Made by a program: the position numbers and the translations under genes
Notes under the pieces: generated by a model
Told to the model about the DNA's origin: nothing
Database searches by the model: none
Seen by the model: only the letters and a program-made list of their open reading frames with translations
Origin: Hirundichthys speculiger
Lineage: Eukaryota; Chordata; Actinopteri; Beloniformes; Exocoetidae
Assembly (NCBI GenBank): GCA_018398805.1
Contig: JAGFBZ010002033.1
Span: forward strand, 2,255,501-2,319,500
Reading direction: 5' to 3'
DNA length: 64,000 bases
Shown here: one piece after another, positions 47,746 through 61,764 of the stretch
Layout: each line of letters begins with the position of its first letter
Numbering within the stretch: position 1 is the stretch's first letter

Positions 47746-48924
47746 CGAAGACTTTGGGGTTCCTTATTTTTTTCTCTTGTCTGGTGCAGTTCTTTGCAAT
47801 GTGGAGGCTTTCTGGAGCATGAAATGAGCTTTCCAAGAGAACAGTGAGGAGGAGAGTGGCTGATGTCCCCAGCTATTTCTTAATTAACTACGCAAAGCTC
47901 TCATATTAGAATCGTAAATGTCACCTCAGAGCTTCTGGCTACCATTCCAGTCTTCTTTCTTTCTTTCTTTCTTTTTTATTTGGTTATGGTGCTTCTGTAA
48001 AAAGAGTAATGCAGCATGAGGCCGTAGTTATTTGACACTATGAATAAAGGACGGTGTATTTATCACAATGTGTCAATAATATAATAATTCAACTATAAAA
48101 TCATCAACTATCAACTATAATCCAACCTGTATGCAGGCATATAATTTTTGAAGTGAGGGTGAAAAAAAATGTCTTAAAACAGAAAAAAAAGAGTTCTCTT
48201 TTTCAAACATAAAGTCAGGTATTCAGCTCATCTCATTCTCTCCTCTCACTATTTCTTCTGCCTCTTTATCACACTTCAGGTTGGGTGATGTTGTTATGTG
48301 TGGTGGGTGATGTGTGTGTGTCCAGCTGCATGATGTGCTCCAGCCTTATGAGCCAAGAGGAAGTTTGACAATAACACACATATCAGTGTTTAGCACCTGT
48401 TCAGCACCTTTCGCCCTGACTTACTGCTCGACTGATTACTTGTGGAGTACCTCTCGTTGTCAATAAGAAAAATATAATGAGGAAACTTACTTGTTATGTG
48501 CAGACTTAAAAGCTTAGTTTTCTCAGTGAGCATATTTTGCCAATGTACATGGGGAAAAAAATTGCTACATCAAAAACTTCAAGTTCATAATAAATGCAGT
48601 TGACATAATGTTTATGCAACATTTCAGCAACTTAAAGGTCATTGTCACTGCAGTTACATGCCTTTCAGATCATTTTGCCTGCGCTATAATGGGCTCGTCG
48701 GCTTTAATACAAATCCTTTTATGTCCCTGACACAAAACATTTTGTTATTTTACTTACCCACATAACCATCTTGAACTGTTTATAAGTGGATAATTTGTCA
48801 TTTCGAGGATTCATCTTGCTGCGTTTGGTTGTTTGCAGCAAAAGATCAAAAAGGATGCTGTTATTTATCTGAATGCAGTCAGAGGTTTGTTTGTCCAGAA
48901 GGATCCTGGCGATCCTCATTGTCT
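47746..48924. other. no feature recognised
   Basis: (TTCT)n at about 47949-47972. No gene or repeat family seen otherwise. Confidence 0.4.
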
Positions 48925-48985
48925 TAAGTAAGTAAACAAATTGTATTTATATCGCACCTTTCACAGGCATGAGGTACAAACAAAT
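48925..48985 (-). mobile_element. LINE/SINE 3' tail fragment
   Basis: 'aaattgtatttatatcgcac' then 'ctttcacaggcatgagg' is the reverse complement of the 'gaaaggtgctatataaata' type of LINE tail. Confidence 0.5.
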
Positions 48986-49884
48986 ACCAATCTTGGTAGC
49001 TTTTAATGCAGAATTCAGTCTTCTGAATGCCTTGATTTGGAATCAAAATGAAGACAAAATTATGTCTGGATACTGACCGCTGCCAGCCAATAGTACACAA
49101 AACTACCAACATAAGGATAAGATATATGAAATAAGAAATATAAAATCAAAACAAAGTTTTTTGTATGACGTTCTAGAATAGTCCCGCTCATTGTGGCAGC
49201 TTGCTGCAGCAGCTTTGTTGACCTTTAATAGCTTTGTGCATATTTTTGGGATTTTTCAACCTCGTCGTCTTCTTTGATGACATTGGTTTTTTAATTATTT
49301 TCATCCTGGTTTGGATGCTCTTCCTGCTTAAGGGATTTTCTTGGTTACCTTTTAATTTTTTTTTTTTTTACCATCTGTCATGACATGTCATTGATGTTTA
49401 CAAGTGGGAGCAGCTGATCAACATTTCAAGAAGCCAAATAATGCCCTGACTGAGACCCCAATTCCCCCATGAGATGAAGAGGAGACGCCATGGATGCAGA
49501 GCAGGAGCAGTGTGAAGAGAGAGAGATGGGAAGCTTAAAACAGCTCTTCCCTCCATCATAATGGGGAACGTGATTCTCTTTGTCCAGTTTTCAGACGATA
49601 AGGGATAGAGATTTGAAAAGGAGCGGAAAAAGCAAGGGTGGTGAAATTGCAGTGCTTGTCAACAACAGATGGTGAAATCCAGGACATGCTTCTGTGAAAC
49701 ATTGTTTCTGCATCCTAAATGTCGAACTGTTAGCTGTGAGTTTTCCATCCACGTTATCTATCAGATAACGAGTTCACCAGTGTCATTGCAGTGGCAGTTT
49801 ACGTCCTGCCATCAGCTGGAGCTGACGCTGTGTGTTGCTAAGCTACAGACACAACAACCTAGCGCGTTCCTAGCCATCAGTTGT
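48986..49884. other. no feature recognised
   Basis: T tract at about 49360-49371. The 100-codon frame at 49669-49971 has no motif, and its distal part overlaps a repeat-like segment. Confidence 0.4.
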
Positions 49885-50060
49885 GATAGGGTTGCCACCC
49901 GTCCCATAAAATACGGAATTGTCCTTTATTTGAGAAAAAAAAATACGCGATTTGTCCCGTATTTTCATTAACGCCCCATACACACGTCTGTCATGCACAC
50001 ATCGAACATTAAATTTAACAATATTGAACAAAATAAAACACAGGAAACTGCGTGATGCTC
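49885..50060. repeat. possible dispersed repeat edge
   Basis: 'agggttgccacccgtcccat' followed by repeated 'aaatacg' and 'gtcccgtatttt' motifs resembles the edge of a dispersed vertebrate repeat I have seen without being able to name its class. The second edge was not located. Confidence 0.35.
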
Positions 50061-52984
50061 ACGGTTGTCCAAGATTGTGAAAGGCATCCACCTGTGTCTT
50101 CTGAAGTTTCTTTCATAGTCAACCTGGCTGGATGGTGTGAGTTGCACTGGAGAAACTGAAGAACACGATCTTCACAGTGCTGCCTGCTTTGTCCAGATGA
50201 CTGGGTTTGTTGAAGCAGGTGTATGATGGCATCTTCAACCCCAAGATGATAAGCAAACTGCAGTGGGTCCTGGGAGGTGCTGTTTGCTTATTTAGGTGGA
50301 CCAGTAAAAGTCATCGTGTTCCAAGAAAAGGACAGGGAAAAGAAATCACTGAAAACCTAATTGTATCATGATATTTGTTTCCATGACAAGTTAATGTATA
50401 TATAGAACTTGCCACACCCACAAATATCTGTCCTCAATGACACTTATTACATCTAATTATATTTGAACTATATTACATATACAAATTCCTGCATGTATAC
50501 TTACCTACACATGAACACACAAAAACAGGTTAGAATATGTCCTTCTGCTCACACTTCATTAAAACTATAAAATCTAAATACCTAGACACTCGAATTGGGT
50601 ATTCACTTATAATGGTGAAATGTTTACCTCAATCCTAACCTATAACTAAACCTAGTTCCTTAAAAACCATTAAAGGTAATCTCTATTTGGTCCCCATGGT
50701 GAAAGGAGGTCTCTGTTGGTTGGTGTGCTGTCAGTTTAATATCTCCGGTGGTATATACGAGCAAACACACACAGGCACTTGTAAACAAACACTAGATTGC
50801 ATAAATCTCTCTGTGACGCCCCTGTCATAACACCACTGCTTTGCAATCACCGTTACTTTCTCAAACATCACACAGATGGCTGAACACAGGCTATGAGGAT
50901 GAGCTGTGACAATTAGAGGAGACAGAGTGTCGGCGATTCCGGCGTCAGAGTCCATAAGAATCTCGATGTGGAATGAACATGGTCAAAAGTGGCCCATAGA
51001 TGCGCTGGTTCAAACGCTTTCATCCATCCCTAGAAGAAAGGCATTTCTTTATGTTTGGCACTAGGAGGCAGAGGCAACCCTATGAATGTCAAAGAAAATT
51101 ACCTGAAGTAAAGCTGGTTTTAAACTTTATACTGCACTTAGCATCTCCTGTACTGTAAAATCAGTCCTTGATTTAACTGAATCCACACACTGTCAAAGAT
51201 GTTTCTGCATAAAAATATACAACAAAAGAATGGAAAGACACACAGTGGCTCAAACTGCACCATCATGGGATAATAATACTTAGTGTCCCTTCTAAAACAA
51301 TACCTGAACCAGTGATGTAAGAGCTTTTGAACACCTGCTGCAGAGTCAGTGATCCCTCTCGATATATAACAGGACTGGCATTTGTACCAGTTGTTTTAGA
51401 GAAGGAGGAGCTGCAGTCCTGTTATGCAACATTTCATTTAGTTTTAAATATTTAAATAACATTTAATTTTCATTACATATGTTTATAATTAAATGACACA
51501 AGCCAGGGCTATAGTTTATTCTTCTCCAAAACGACTAGTTCACATGTCAAGTGTGTCATGAGGATGCTTCACTGACTCACTTGATCCTGCAGCAGGTGGC
51601 AACCAAAGGACCCCTGTCAGTAAAATTACAAGTTTTCTGATTTATATAAAACTGATCATTTGTTCGTTTTATTTGTTCTTGACACTTAATTTAAAAAAGA
51701 TATCAAATACCCTATAAATGCAGTGCACAACTCCTGAAACACAGCAGATTATTTCAAATGATCCTGCAAAAGGCTCATAATGACTGACCACCCACAGCAC
51801 AACCGGCAATCTTGTAGAAAATCTCCACATTCGTATTGATTGTCTTCCCATACTCAGTCATCAACATGTAGTTGCTGATGCGAAAACTACATTATTGATC
51901 ACACACCATTAACAAGGACAAAAATGTATAGCTTCCACCTGATTCCTCGAAAAGTCATGGCAAAGCCATCACTTACATCTGAAATAAACATGTGCACTTT
52001 CTAACAGTTACTTTTTACAAAATTAATGATAAGAGCCTAGAATATGAAATACTAGAAGAGCTTAAATAAGAAAGTATAAACAATGTTCATGAGTCAAAAG
52101 TAAATAATACAGTGTGGTGCCTTCATTGATTACTCTGACTGAATGCCTTTAGAGTCAATATTAAAAGCGTGAAGTTCGACGTTCCACTAAAATCTGGAAT
52201 TAACAATCAAACAGTTGTTGTTCAAAAGGTCGATATATCAATGACTCCGGATGCACAGTGACTAAGCAGTAACCTAGCTCTTTAAAAAACGAAAAAAAAT
52301 GCTAAGCATATCTATTATGTGTAAGACATCAAGGAACCAGCATTTTCATACAGCCCTAACTAAAGTGTGCAAGCGAATTATACATGACAATGATAAATGT
52401 AACAAGGAGTGCAAGTAGTCAGCGGTTCTGCTTCAATGCAACAGTCAAGCCTTTCAAATGTGTGCACCACAACAAACTCCATATTCCTCCCTTGCCCAAG
52501 GTGCATTAAATGGATTAAAGCACCAAGCGCAGCCAAGCATGTATTCATTTCCTCCACAGTCAGGGTGAGAGCAGACAGCCGACAGCATATTATGGAGTGT
52601 CACAAGGTCCCTAGACCATCTTTCCAAATGATAGGCAGACAATTAAAATTCTTCTTCATTAAGCAGCTTTGATGCCAAAGTATTTTTTTTTTGTTTCGTT
52701 TAATTTTGCCCAGCATGCATTTGATGCTGCCATACGTACATGTTAAACTTTATCAGTGAGAATTAATGAAAATATGTTAAAGAAACTGGAGTGAAGGGGA
52801 AAACTTTAAGGTACTCCTCCTAAAAGGTTTTTAATTTGCACCCATAACATGAACCCCAATATAGAAAGTTAGAAACAAAGAGCAATCCTAAACCACCTCA
52901 GAAACATGACTCTATAATGCATCGAGACATTTTCTTAGTTGACAAGCATTTTATGATTTTATTTTATTTTTTGCATAAGTGTGT
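50061..52984. other. no feature recognised
   Basis: Nearly 3 kb of plain AT-rich DNA. Paired short frames on opposite strands at 52409-52672 carry no motif. Confidence 0.4.
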
Positions 52985-54297
52985 GCATAGACTATACAGG
53001 AGTACAGGGAGATGCAGTGTGAGGTGAAGGTACTGGTGGCCAAGGCCCAACAATGGGAGCACAATGATTTGTATGCTTGGTTGGACAGCAAGGAGTGAGA
53101 AACTGACATATACAAGTTAGTGAGAAAGAGAGGTAGAGATGAGAAGGACTGTGCTGCAGGCTAGGGTGATTAAGGATAGAGATGGAAATGTATTGACAGA
53201 TGCTAGGAGTGTGAAAAAGTACTTTGAAGAGTTGATGAATGAGGAAATGAAAGATTACGAAGAGTAGAAGAGGTGACTGTTGTGGACCAGGAGATAGAAA
53301 ATATTAGAGTGAATTCCAATTCCTCCCTTAACCCTCAGTCTTGACCCTCAGTCACAACCCTCAATCTCAAAAATGCGCGCTCCTGTGAAGTGCAAGTGCT
53401 GTCCTGATTCTTAGACACCAAGCTGAGGGACAAGTTTGAGGGCTATATCGCCCTCAATATTGAGATTCCCCAGCAATCTTGCCCGCTCTTTCGAGGGGCA
53501 TTCTTGTTCTTGTCATTCTTGTTTGCTATGATGACGGACAGGCTGACAGATGAGGTTAGACAGAAATCTCCATGAACTATGATATTTGCAGATGACATTG
53601 TGATCTGTAGTGAGAGCAAGGTGGAGGAAAAGCTAGAGAAGTGGAGGTATGTTGTGGAAAGAAGAGGAATGAAGATTAGCTGCAGCAAGACAGAATACAT
53701 GTGTGTGAATGAGAGGAATCCAAGTGGAAGGGTGAAGCTACAGGGAGCAGAGATAAAGAACGTGAAGGATTTTCAGTACAGGTCAACAGTTCAGAGCAAT
53801 GGGGGTGTGGGAGAGAGGGGAAGAAGAGTCTTGCAACCAGGTTGGAACGGGTGGAGAAAAGTGTCAGGTGTGATGTGTGATAAAAGAGTTTCAGCAAGAA
53901 TGAAAGGAAAGATATACAAGATGGTTCTGAGACCTACAATGTTGTATGGTTTAGAGACTGTGGCATTGAGAGAAAGACAAAAGGCAGAGTTGGAGGTAGT
54001 AGAGATTAAAATGTTGAGGTTCTCTTTGGGAGTGATGAGGATGGATAGGATCAGGAATGAGTACATCTGAGGGACAGAGAAAGTTAGATGTTTTAGAGAG
54101 AAAGTCAGAGAGGCCAGACTGAGATGGTTTGGACATGAACAGAGGAGAGGACTGTGAATATATCAGTAAAAGTATGATGAAGTTGGAACTACCAGACAGG
54201 AGCCCTAAAGGGAGACCAAAGAGGAGATTTATAGATGAAGTGAAAGAGGACATGAAGTTAGTCGGTGTGAGAGAAGAGGATGCAGAGGATAGTTAGA
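52985..54297 (+). mobile_element. RTE-clade LINE, reverse transcriptase fragment
   Basis: The first part (about 53000-53300) reads EYREMQCEVKVLVAKAQQWE and NDLYAWLDSKE with stops, like the linker upstream of the polymerase core in fish RTE elements. After a foreign-looking segment (53311-53520), the frame at 53579-54067 reads MIFADDIVICSESKVEEKLE, which includes the polymerase FADD active-site motif (53585-53596). It continues with MKISCSKTEYMCVNER, KGKIYKMVLRPTMLYGLETV and LRFSLGVMRMDRIRNEYI. A TGA stands where the family has Arg (a likely CGA to TGA change), and the same frame continues with REKVREARLRWFGH. Endonuclease and fingers are absent. It is 5'-deleted, with at least three disabling changes. 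Confidence 0.85.
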
Positions 54298-54384
54298 TGA
54301 GCTTTGAACTTTGACTGTCAGTGAGTTGCTTCACATTTATCCTCTGGACTATGGTATAAAGAGGAGTTGCATGGTCGACTCAAT

Positions 54385-55040
54385 GACAGGTCCAGTTGGA
54401 CCCAAAATCATCAATCCCTGCACCACCATGTCTGTGGTGTTTTTGCTTAAGTGCTGTGTCTAGTTTTACCCAAACACAGGCTGGCTATTGAAGCCAAACA
54501 ACTCCACTTCGATCTCAGGACTATAGAACACTGTCTATCGGACAATGTTTCAGAAGTCTTGTGGTTTGCAGACCTCAGATGTGCTTCCATGTTCTTTTGA
54601 GAGAAAAATCGTACTTCTTCAGTCTTCTTCTATTTGTGCTGTCATGGACTTCCATTTAATATGCCTACTGAGGTCTGTATGGTCAGAGATGTAGCTTTTT
54701 GAGGGTTTTTTTTTTGCATTTCTTTGAGAATTCCACAGTCTAACCTTGGGGTAGAAATCTTTACTTTCCACTTGTAAGTGATGCCTTACTGTGGAACATT
54801 AAACTCCCAGTTGTTTGTATATGGTGTTAGATCCCCCAGGTGCGGTTCAGCCTCTGACTAGCAGAGTCTGTCACCGGGACCAGCTCTCCATCCTACGGGT
54901 CCGAAGTTGCGGTCTAGGTATGACAACAGCAACACTGTGTTAACACACACTTGGGTGCTTCTGGCCGACAACTGCCTGAATTTCTTCTTTTATAGAGGTC
55001 TGCATACCTGATGATGATGAACTCATTAAGAGCTGAATCC
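54385..55040 (-). pseudogene. Tc1-like transposase relic (family C)
   Basis: The plus strand reads as the complement of a fish Tc1 transposase. 'ggccaaacaactcca'-like sequence near 54495 corresponds to the 'ELFG(H)' region after the first Asp. 'agaagtcttgtggtttgc' and 'catggacttccatttaatat' continue toward the N-terminus, and 'cttcttttatagaggtctgc' and 'gatgatgatgaactcatt' lie in the leader. About 85 bp at 54834-54920 ('ccccaggtgcggttcagcc...') do not fit and look inserted. No frame is open. Confidence 0.7.
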
Positions 55041-58000
55041 TATGGAAGCAGTAATGGAGAAAAGTATTGCCAATACTGCATGCATGGACATACATGCACA
55101 CACACACACACACACACAAAATGCAGTTTCAGTATTTCTGTCTCTTTTTTCATATCATCAGATTTTTACATGTAGCATTTTCATTGCAGGTGTTACATGT
55201 AATTTCAGCCACAAATAACAGTCCTGCCCTGCTCTGACAGTGCTGGAAGATCTTTCTAATATGATTTTAAGAAGACAACAAGTATTTAGAGATTGTTCTG
55301 ATTTGCTGGCACAAAATGACAGTCGACTCTTCCTCCACCTTAGGCTTTCAAAAGCTGTTTATTAATGTAATCAGCCTGTGTTTCCTTCCTGTTCAGACAT
55401 GTAAAGCTGTATGATCTAATTTTCAGTCTCTGGTTATGAGTTCCAGATAAATTCACCAGCTCTAATGCCATGCAGCTGATGCTTTCATATTCTGTATTCT
55501 TTGTCACCCCATTTGTAGTGTGATTATTTCTCAAGTGCTTTTGCTCTGAATATCGACAGTTGATCAGGTTCTCTTATGATTTTTTATTTCTATTCAGCAA
55601 TTTATTTCTGTTCACAGCTCCAGAACTGTGACAGCAAGCAACAAACAAAACCAATTTCCTTTTCTCTACTTCAGCAGCTCAACTTCACATTTGTTCAAAT
55701 TGTACTTCAGCTTTGCTTTCATTGTTATGTTTACATAGTTGTGGTGAAAACAATGTTTTTATATTCAAATTACTGTGTAGGGGAGTGTACGCATCCATCC
55801 TTGGCTGAAAGATTGAGTGGAAACCAGGCAGATAAACAATAAATCTGATGAAAAAGAAGACATTTCTACCTTTGTATGTACCCACAGTTTTGGTCTTGAA
55901 GGAATGCAGAATTGTGTGCATCTGGCCACAAACCTCAACCTAATTTAAATGCAGGGGCAGCATCTTAAGAGAGAGGTGCATAAATGAATGTCGACAAACC
56001 TCGAAGAGCTGAAACAACGTTATAAACGAGATTGAGGCAAACTTCTCAGAGAACAGGTGGGGTTACCTAAAACCTAAAGCTTTCCCTGATTTGTGACTTC
56101 TTTTTGTCAAACTTTCATAGTAAATCAGGAAATCTACCTTCAAAACAGAAGTCCAACAACAAAGGAGCACAAATAAACCAAGACCAAAACTCAACAAAAC
56201 AGAACACAGCACGAATCAAACAAACTCAAACTCAACTGTGTTCAATCAAGGTGTGTATTTGGTCTTTATATAATAATGCTACATTTTGGCTCAGTTTTGT
56301 CAGCTAAATAAAGTCACACCATAATAGCCTATGTCTTGTTGGTTGTCTGAGATTGTATCTAACTTTTTTCATGTCCTCATGCACAAAACCTTAGAACTGA
56401 ATAAGAGTGGACTACCTCTTACATATACTTTAATCTTACATGTGATTATAACAGTCTCCTTTTGCTGAGCCCAACATCATACTCCTGCTTTTCTTGTGAA
56501 ATTTACATTATGTTTCCTCATATCTTTGCTAAGGCTACAGAAATATTTGTGTCCAATACCAAAAAAAAATAGCACTCATGGTTTCGTATTTAAAGTCAAA
56601 CAGCTGAATTTGTTTGTCATTGATTATTGCTACTTCGAGAACACAGTTCATCAATGACCTTATTGAGAGGCTTTGGGTTGCTGAAACGTAATTATGGAAA
56701 CATCAGTCATGCCTTAACTAGATAAAACAAATTAAATGCACAGACGGTGGGGGTTGCAGTGGGTAACACGGGACACATGTTCCACCCACAGCTGCCAACA
56801 TGTGTTGGCAGCTGCCAACATGTGTTCCATGCTAACTTTAAAAATTTCATCAACGTATGTAATTAACACAAAGAGATATAATTCTGGTGATGAACATGAG
56901 ACGAACATGACATGGTGCATGAAAGCATCATTGCTTTGAATTAAATTTTTGAGTTAGGTGAATAGAGAGATCTCTTACAGAAATCTATATGGTGACACAG
57001 AAGAAAACGTCAAAAAAAGAGCAAGTTTCCAACTGCTACGCAGCAATAGACTTTGGTCCAAGCTACGGTATGTGGTTGGAGATGAGTGGAGCCTTGCTGG
57101 ACCCCAGCATGCAGGCAGCAGGGGCACAGCATCTCAGCGGGCTACATCATTACACACCCTGATGGCACAGCCACTTGGTATTCTCTGCACAACCACTAAA
57201 ACACACCAGGCCTCAGTACATCAGTGGCAAGAGAAGGACTCAGAATAAGAGGAGGGGGATCTATAACAGCGAGACCCAGACAGCAGGGAGCCTGGGTCAT
57301 GAATCAGCCTCTTGCTGTGGTTTGAACCCGAGGTGCTGGAGCCTTCAGACAGACAGAACCGAAACGCTATGTTAAAAGAGAATATACAACATTTCATATA
57401 TAATCTGAGAAAAGTGGATTCACCTCATAACATCAATAAACGCAAATGGTCTCCAGGCCAGAAACTTGTTAGCAAAGCAGTAGTAATAAAGACAAAGGAG
57501 CTCACCTCAGTAAATAAAGATATAGCAAGGCAGTGCAAGGGAGCTTAAACTAGATGATGCATGCCACGTTGTCGAGTGTCCACAAGCATGCCGAGTGCCC
57601 ACAGCTTCTCAGTATTACATGTTTATGAAAACAAAATAACAAGCTGCTGCACCAACTGTAGTTACAGACAAGATTATTAATATTCTCTATTCAGCCCATA
57701 ATGTCGCTCTGAGGAAATGAGCAAAGGAGCTGGTAACATTGCTTTCTATGCAGTTAAGCACAATGCATGAATTAATATTGCAGAAAGAAGGTTTGTGTAA
57801 ATATGCATGAGTCAGAGAATTTGTTTACAGAATGTCAAATGAATATTAGGCTGTGAACCAAACAGAAAAAGTGAGGCTGTTGTGGGAAATGAGCTGCAGA
57901 CAACAGGAACAGGCCAGTTAAAGGGGAGACAGAAAAGGGCGGAGTTGGGAGGAGCATATGGGTGATATCTCATGGGTGGCGGCGATAGCAGGAGGAGGGT

Positions 58001-58979
58001 AAAGCAGCCGTGCTGTATTTCACTGAGAATGAGTGTCACACCGTATCGTTCCGCTGTCAAGCAAGCTGCAGAGGACTGTGTGCTTCACTGAAGGGTGACA
58101 GCAAAGAGACAGAGCTGCTCTGCTGCTGTCGCAGCCACTCTGCTTCTCGCTTTTCAGCTGTGAGCATCTGTATGCCGTAAATGGCCAGAAGCTGTTGTAC
58201 CTGAGGGGCTAATCATCCCATTTTCCCTATGTCTGTTAAAGCTACAGTTGCAGGCAGCCGTTAACTAATGGTATCATTCACAGTATAGCCTCTTTTAAAA
58301 ACGAAACACATGAAGGAATCTGGAATTGATTTTGTAAAGGTCAGGAGTATTAGCGCTTTGCGGTAGCTTGGCCTCACATCCTACACTTTAATCCTATTGC
58401 TTATTTACAGTAGTCCTGTATTCTTAAAGGTTAGACTTATAACCTTTAAACAAATAGATACATTAAATGAAATATGGAAGATACAGTTCAGCACTGAGTC
58501 CTTCCAAAGTACAAGTTCCTTCATCAACTTTAGGTACAGAATGATGCTATGCAGCCCCGGCTTTTTCCTAAGTGATGAATCAAATGTAGTCAAGTGGAAC
58601 ATTTCCAGACTGAGCGCATCGATTCAATATATCCAACCAAAGAAGCAGCAACCTCTCCCCGTCTCAGGAAGCTGATGGCTCTTGCATGTAATACTTTTTC
58701 TCTCAGGAGGCATTCTTCAATTCATATGGCTGTTCCCCATGTTTCTTTTTTGCCCTTTTGTACCACCACAAGGATGAAGACACACACAACTGCGTACACA
58801 AGTATGCACAAACTGAACAGTTATTTGCATCATATCATGGACTTTGAGCATATAATTATATTTAATTGTTTTTCAGCAGCGTTTGTGTAATTGGCTGCTT
58901 TTCCGTTTCATTAGATTTTAATTCATATTCACTACACCAACAGGCAAAAAAATGACTCTCTGTATTACACAGGGATTTT
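55041..58979. other. no gene recognised
   Basis: (CA)n at 55095-55118. A 20-bp tandem unit with a palindromic core is at 56791-56830. Frames at 56958-57548 in three registers are Thr/Ser/Gln-rich without motifs. A GC-richer patch lies at 57880-58120. Confidence 0.35.
56791..56830. repeat. tandem 20-mer with inverted-repeat core
   Basis: 'gctgccaacatgtgttggca' is followed at once by a second copy that ends 'tgtgttccat'. The first unit contains perfect 8-bp arms 'tgccaaca' and 'tgttggca' around TG. Confidence 0.8.
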
Positions 58980-59001
58980 ACACACACACACACACACACA
59001 C
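58980..59001. repeat. (CA)n microsatellite
   Basis: About 11 CA units, followed by 'tttatatatataaag'. Confidence 0.9.
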
Positions 59002-61764
59002 TTTATATATATAAAGTCTTTTCTGTGTATATCTTTGTGTGTGACCTTCAGCACACCGGCAGGTGGATTGGTAAAGTGGGAGATTGCCTTTATATTCACC
59101 AAACCCCGGTGTTAAGGGGATGTAGCTCTGCATTTGGCTGCTTCCACCTCCCTCAGTTCAAAAGCTTCTTACTGCAACAAATTAAATCTGCTCATGCTGT
59201 ACGGCTTTATGGCATTATATATTATATTATCAGTGTGCAAAACCGCACACAAACCTTCCTCCATAAACGTATTGTTTATGGCAAGGAAAGTCAGGAAACA
59301 TCCTGATACGATTTCCAGTGAATAAGCTGAATTTCTTAACTTCATTCACCTTTTAAATAAGCAAATCCTGCTTAGTTAAACTGCAGAAGTGAACATATTT
59401 TGTATTCTCCTCTACCTACAATCCTTCTTCTCCTACAGGTGCTTAACCACCATGCTGATCCAGAAACAGTCACTATCCATCTTCTCTGTCTCTAAGTCCA
59501 TGTGTGTGTAACAGATCTCAGTTCATGCTTGGCATGGTGACAAATTGCCAATGTGTGGCGCAAGCCATTGAAAGTGATGGGTTTCAGAGTGCAGCAGTGC
59601 AATTGCATCTTTTGGTGTGAAACAGACAGAACACCCATGCATCCTCCTTACAACTCTCACAGCAACATTAAGCGCAAAATTTAATGTTTTCCCTTTTTTT
59701 TTACATCTGTATGTAAAGAAAGAACTGGCTTTGAATGTTGAGCAAAAATCTTCAAACAGATAACTGTCATTTATTTAAATAATCCCTCTCTAAAAAAATT
59801 TCAGTCTAAAAGTAAAACTTCAACAAGTATATATGCATCAGGGCCAGGCACTATCAAAGCGTCCATACCTCTCAGCTGCTTACTTATCACGACACGGGGA
59901 CATGTTTTTTTTTTTTTCATCAAAGCATATATTGTGCTAGACTCAGAGTGGTAGGAACTTCATGTGGTAGGAATATAATTACAGTCATATCTTGAAACCT
60001 TCCACAGAGAAAAATATGGTTATAGATATACTAGATATACATTAGGAAGTCAGATAGGAACACAGAAGGGAAAAGGGCGGCATCTGAGAAAGTAAACACA
60101 GATACAGGAGATGGTGGAAGTGCTCAAAAGTTCTTCAGTCAGAGTAAAAATCTTGAACGGTGCTCTTTAGGCCAGAAGTTGTGAAGTTGAGCTGAGCTGA
60201 AGAACGTGTTCTCTGTACTGTCCATGTTTCAGTGCAGGTCATATGTTGCAGTTAGGGAGTAGAGGAGTGACTAATCCCACGACGAGTGGGTCAATCATGC
60301 TAAGTGAACTGAAATAAACTGCCCCCTGTGGCCAAGAAAACATTTCTATTTTATAATACTATGTCAAGATGGACCAAATGGAGATTTTTAAAATTTTATC
60401 TTTCTAATGACACCGCATTATCAGTGAATATGGCACGTTTTCAGCTTCTAAACAACTACTACTAGCCAACTGTCTGCTCATATTTTTTAGCTTATTCAGT
60501 GCTTGGAGATGTAACTGTCTCTGACACAAAATTATCTTGTCATAAACGCCATACCAACACCTCATAAGTCATTTTATAAGTTTAAAAAAATATGTGTGCA
60601 GACAGTAGGAAAGGCCAATGGTCCCGAACGTATCAAAGGCAGTTTGATGCGTGTAACATGGGTAGATGCCTCGGTTTATACTGTTCATATAACACTGTAT
60701 GACAGAGCATGACAAAGCCCATCAGCTATCATTTATCTTCATTTGTCTTGACCCAGGTGCTATGAAAGCAGAGAGACTCAGTGGATAGGAGGAAGAGTAG
60801 TGCAGATAAGAATAACATGATGTCAATAGGATAACAAAGCATTTCCTCCAGACATGATATGAACGTCTCTTCTCCATGTTTATAACTGTCGCTTACTGAA
60901 ATATAGAATATAAAGTCAAATGCAGCTTCCTCAATGATGTAAACTTACCATAAACCCTTTTTCCTTTTCAGCCCCTCACTATCACCAGCACAGTAACAGT
61001 AAATCCAAAACACAGTTTGCTTTCATCAAAGTCCCTTCCAAAGAAGTTCTGTCCATTGTGCTGCTTGCTTACAATAGACTGGGCCCAGGGTTTTCTCTTT
61101 AGTCATAAATAAATCATTTGTCGTTGATGCTGATACGATAGTAGGGAAGAACAACAGCTGTGATAATGCGGACTGTGTTTAAGGCACCTGAATGAAGAAT
61201 GTTAAACACCCACACACATTAGCCCCAACACTGACTCTACTGCTCATCTGGATATTGCATCTTGTGTAGTGTGAACTGTAATGCTATTTCTCAGGACAAG
61301 CACTTTGGATGCTCCAAACAAACTTGCATCTCCTGCATTTGGGGACGCTATATATATATGTAGCGTCCCTTTTATATGTTTTCTGTATGCACACAAACAT
61401 AAAATTACCTTGATTTGGGCTGCCGGAAAGCTAAACTGGTTAATAAATAAAGAGACTAAAGTCCTCATGTGGCCAACTGAGGCTCAACTCCCAGCCTGTG
61501 ATACTTTACTGTGGCTCTTCCCTCTTTTCTGCTCAGTTCTATTTTTTATAGAAAAAAGCAACTAGAAACACTAAATATCAAAAAGAATTTAAAAAAAAAA
61601 TTACCCAAATTTGTCCAAACAAACCTTAATTAAGAGGAGTTTAGCCAGAGGCTCAAAATAACCATTTATTTTGACATATTCATTTTGACTCCAAGTTACT
61701 AGCATTAATTGCCATTTTTCTGCAAACACACACTGTGTTCTACCTCAAAACTGCCTTGATTCAT
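59002..61764. other. no feature recognised
   Basis: 2.7 kb of plain sequence. T tract at about 59905-59919 and (TA)n at 61349-61360. Overlapping short frames around 61244-61565 have no motif. Confidence 0.4.

Noticed and set aside
54834..54920. A small exon within the GC-richer insertion in the Tc1 relic
   Set aside because: No open frame with splice sites; it is more simply a short insertion in a dead transposon.
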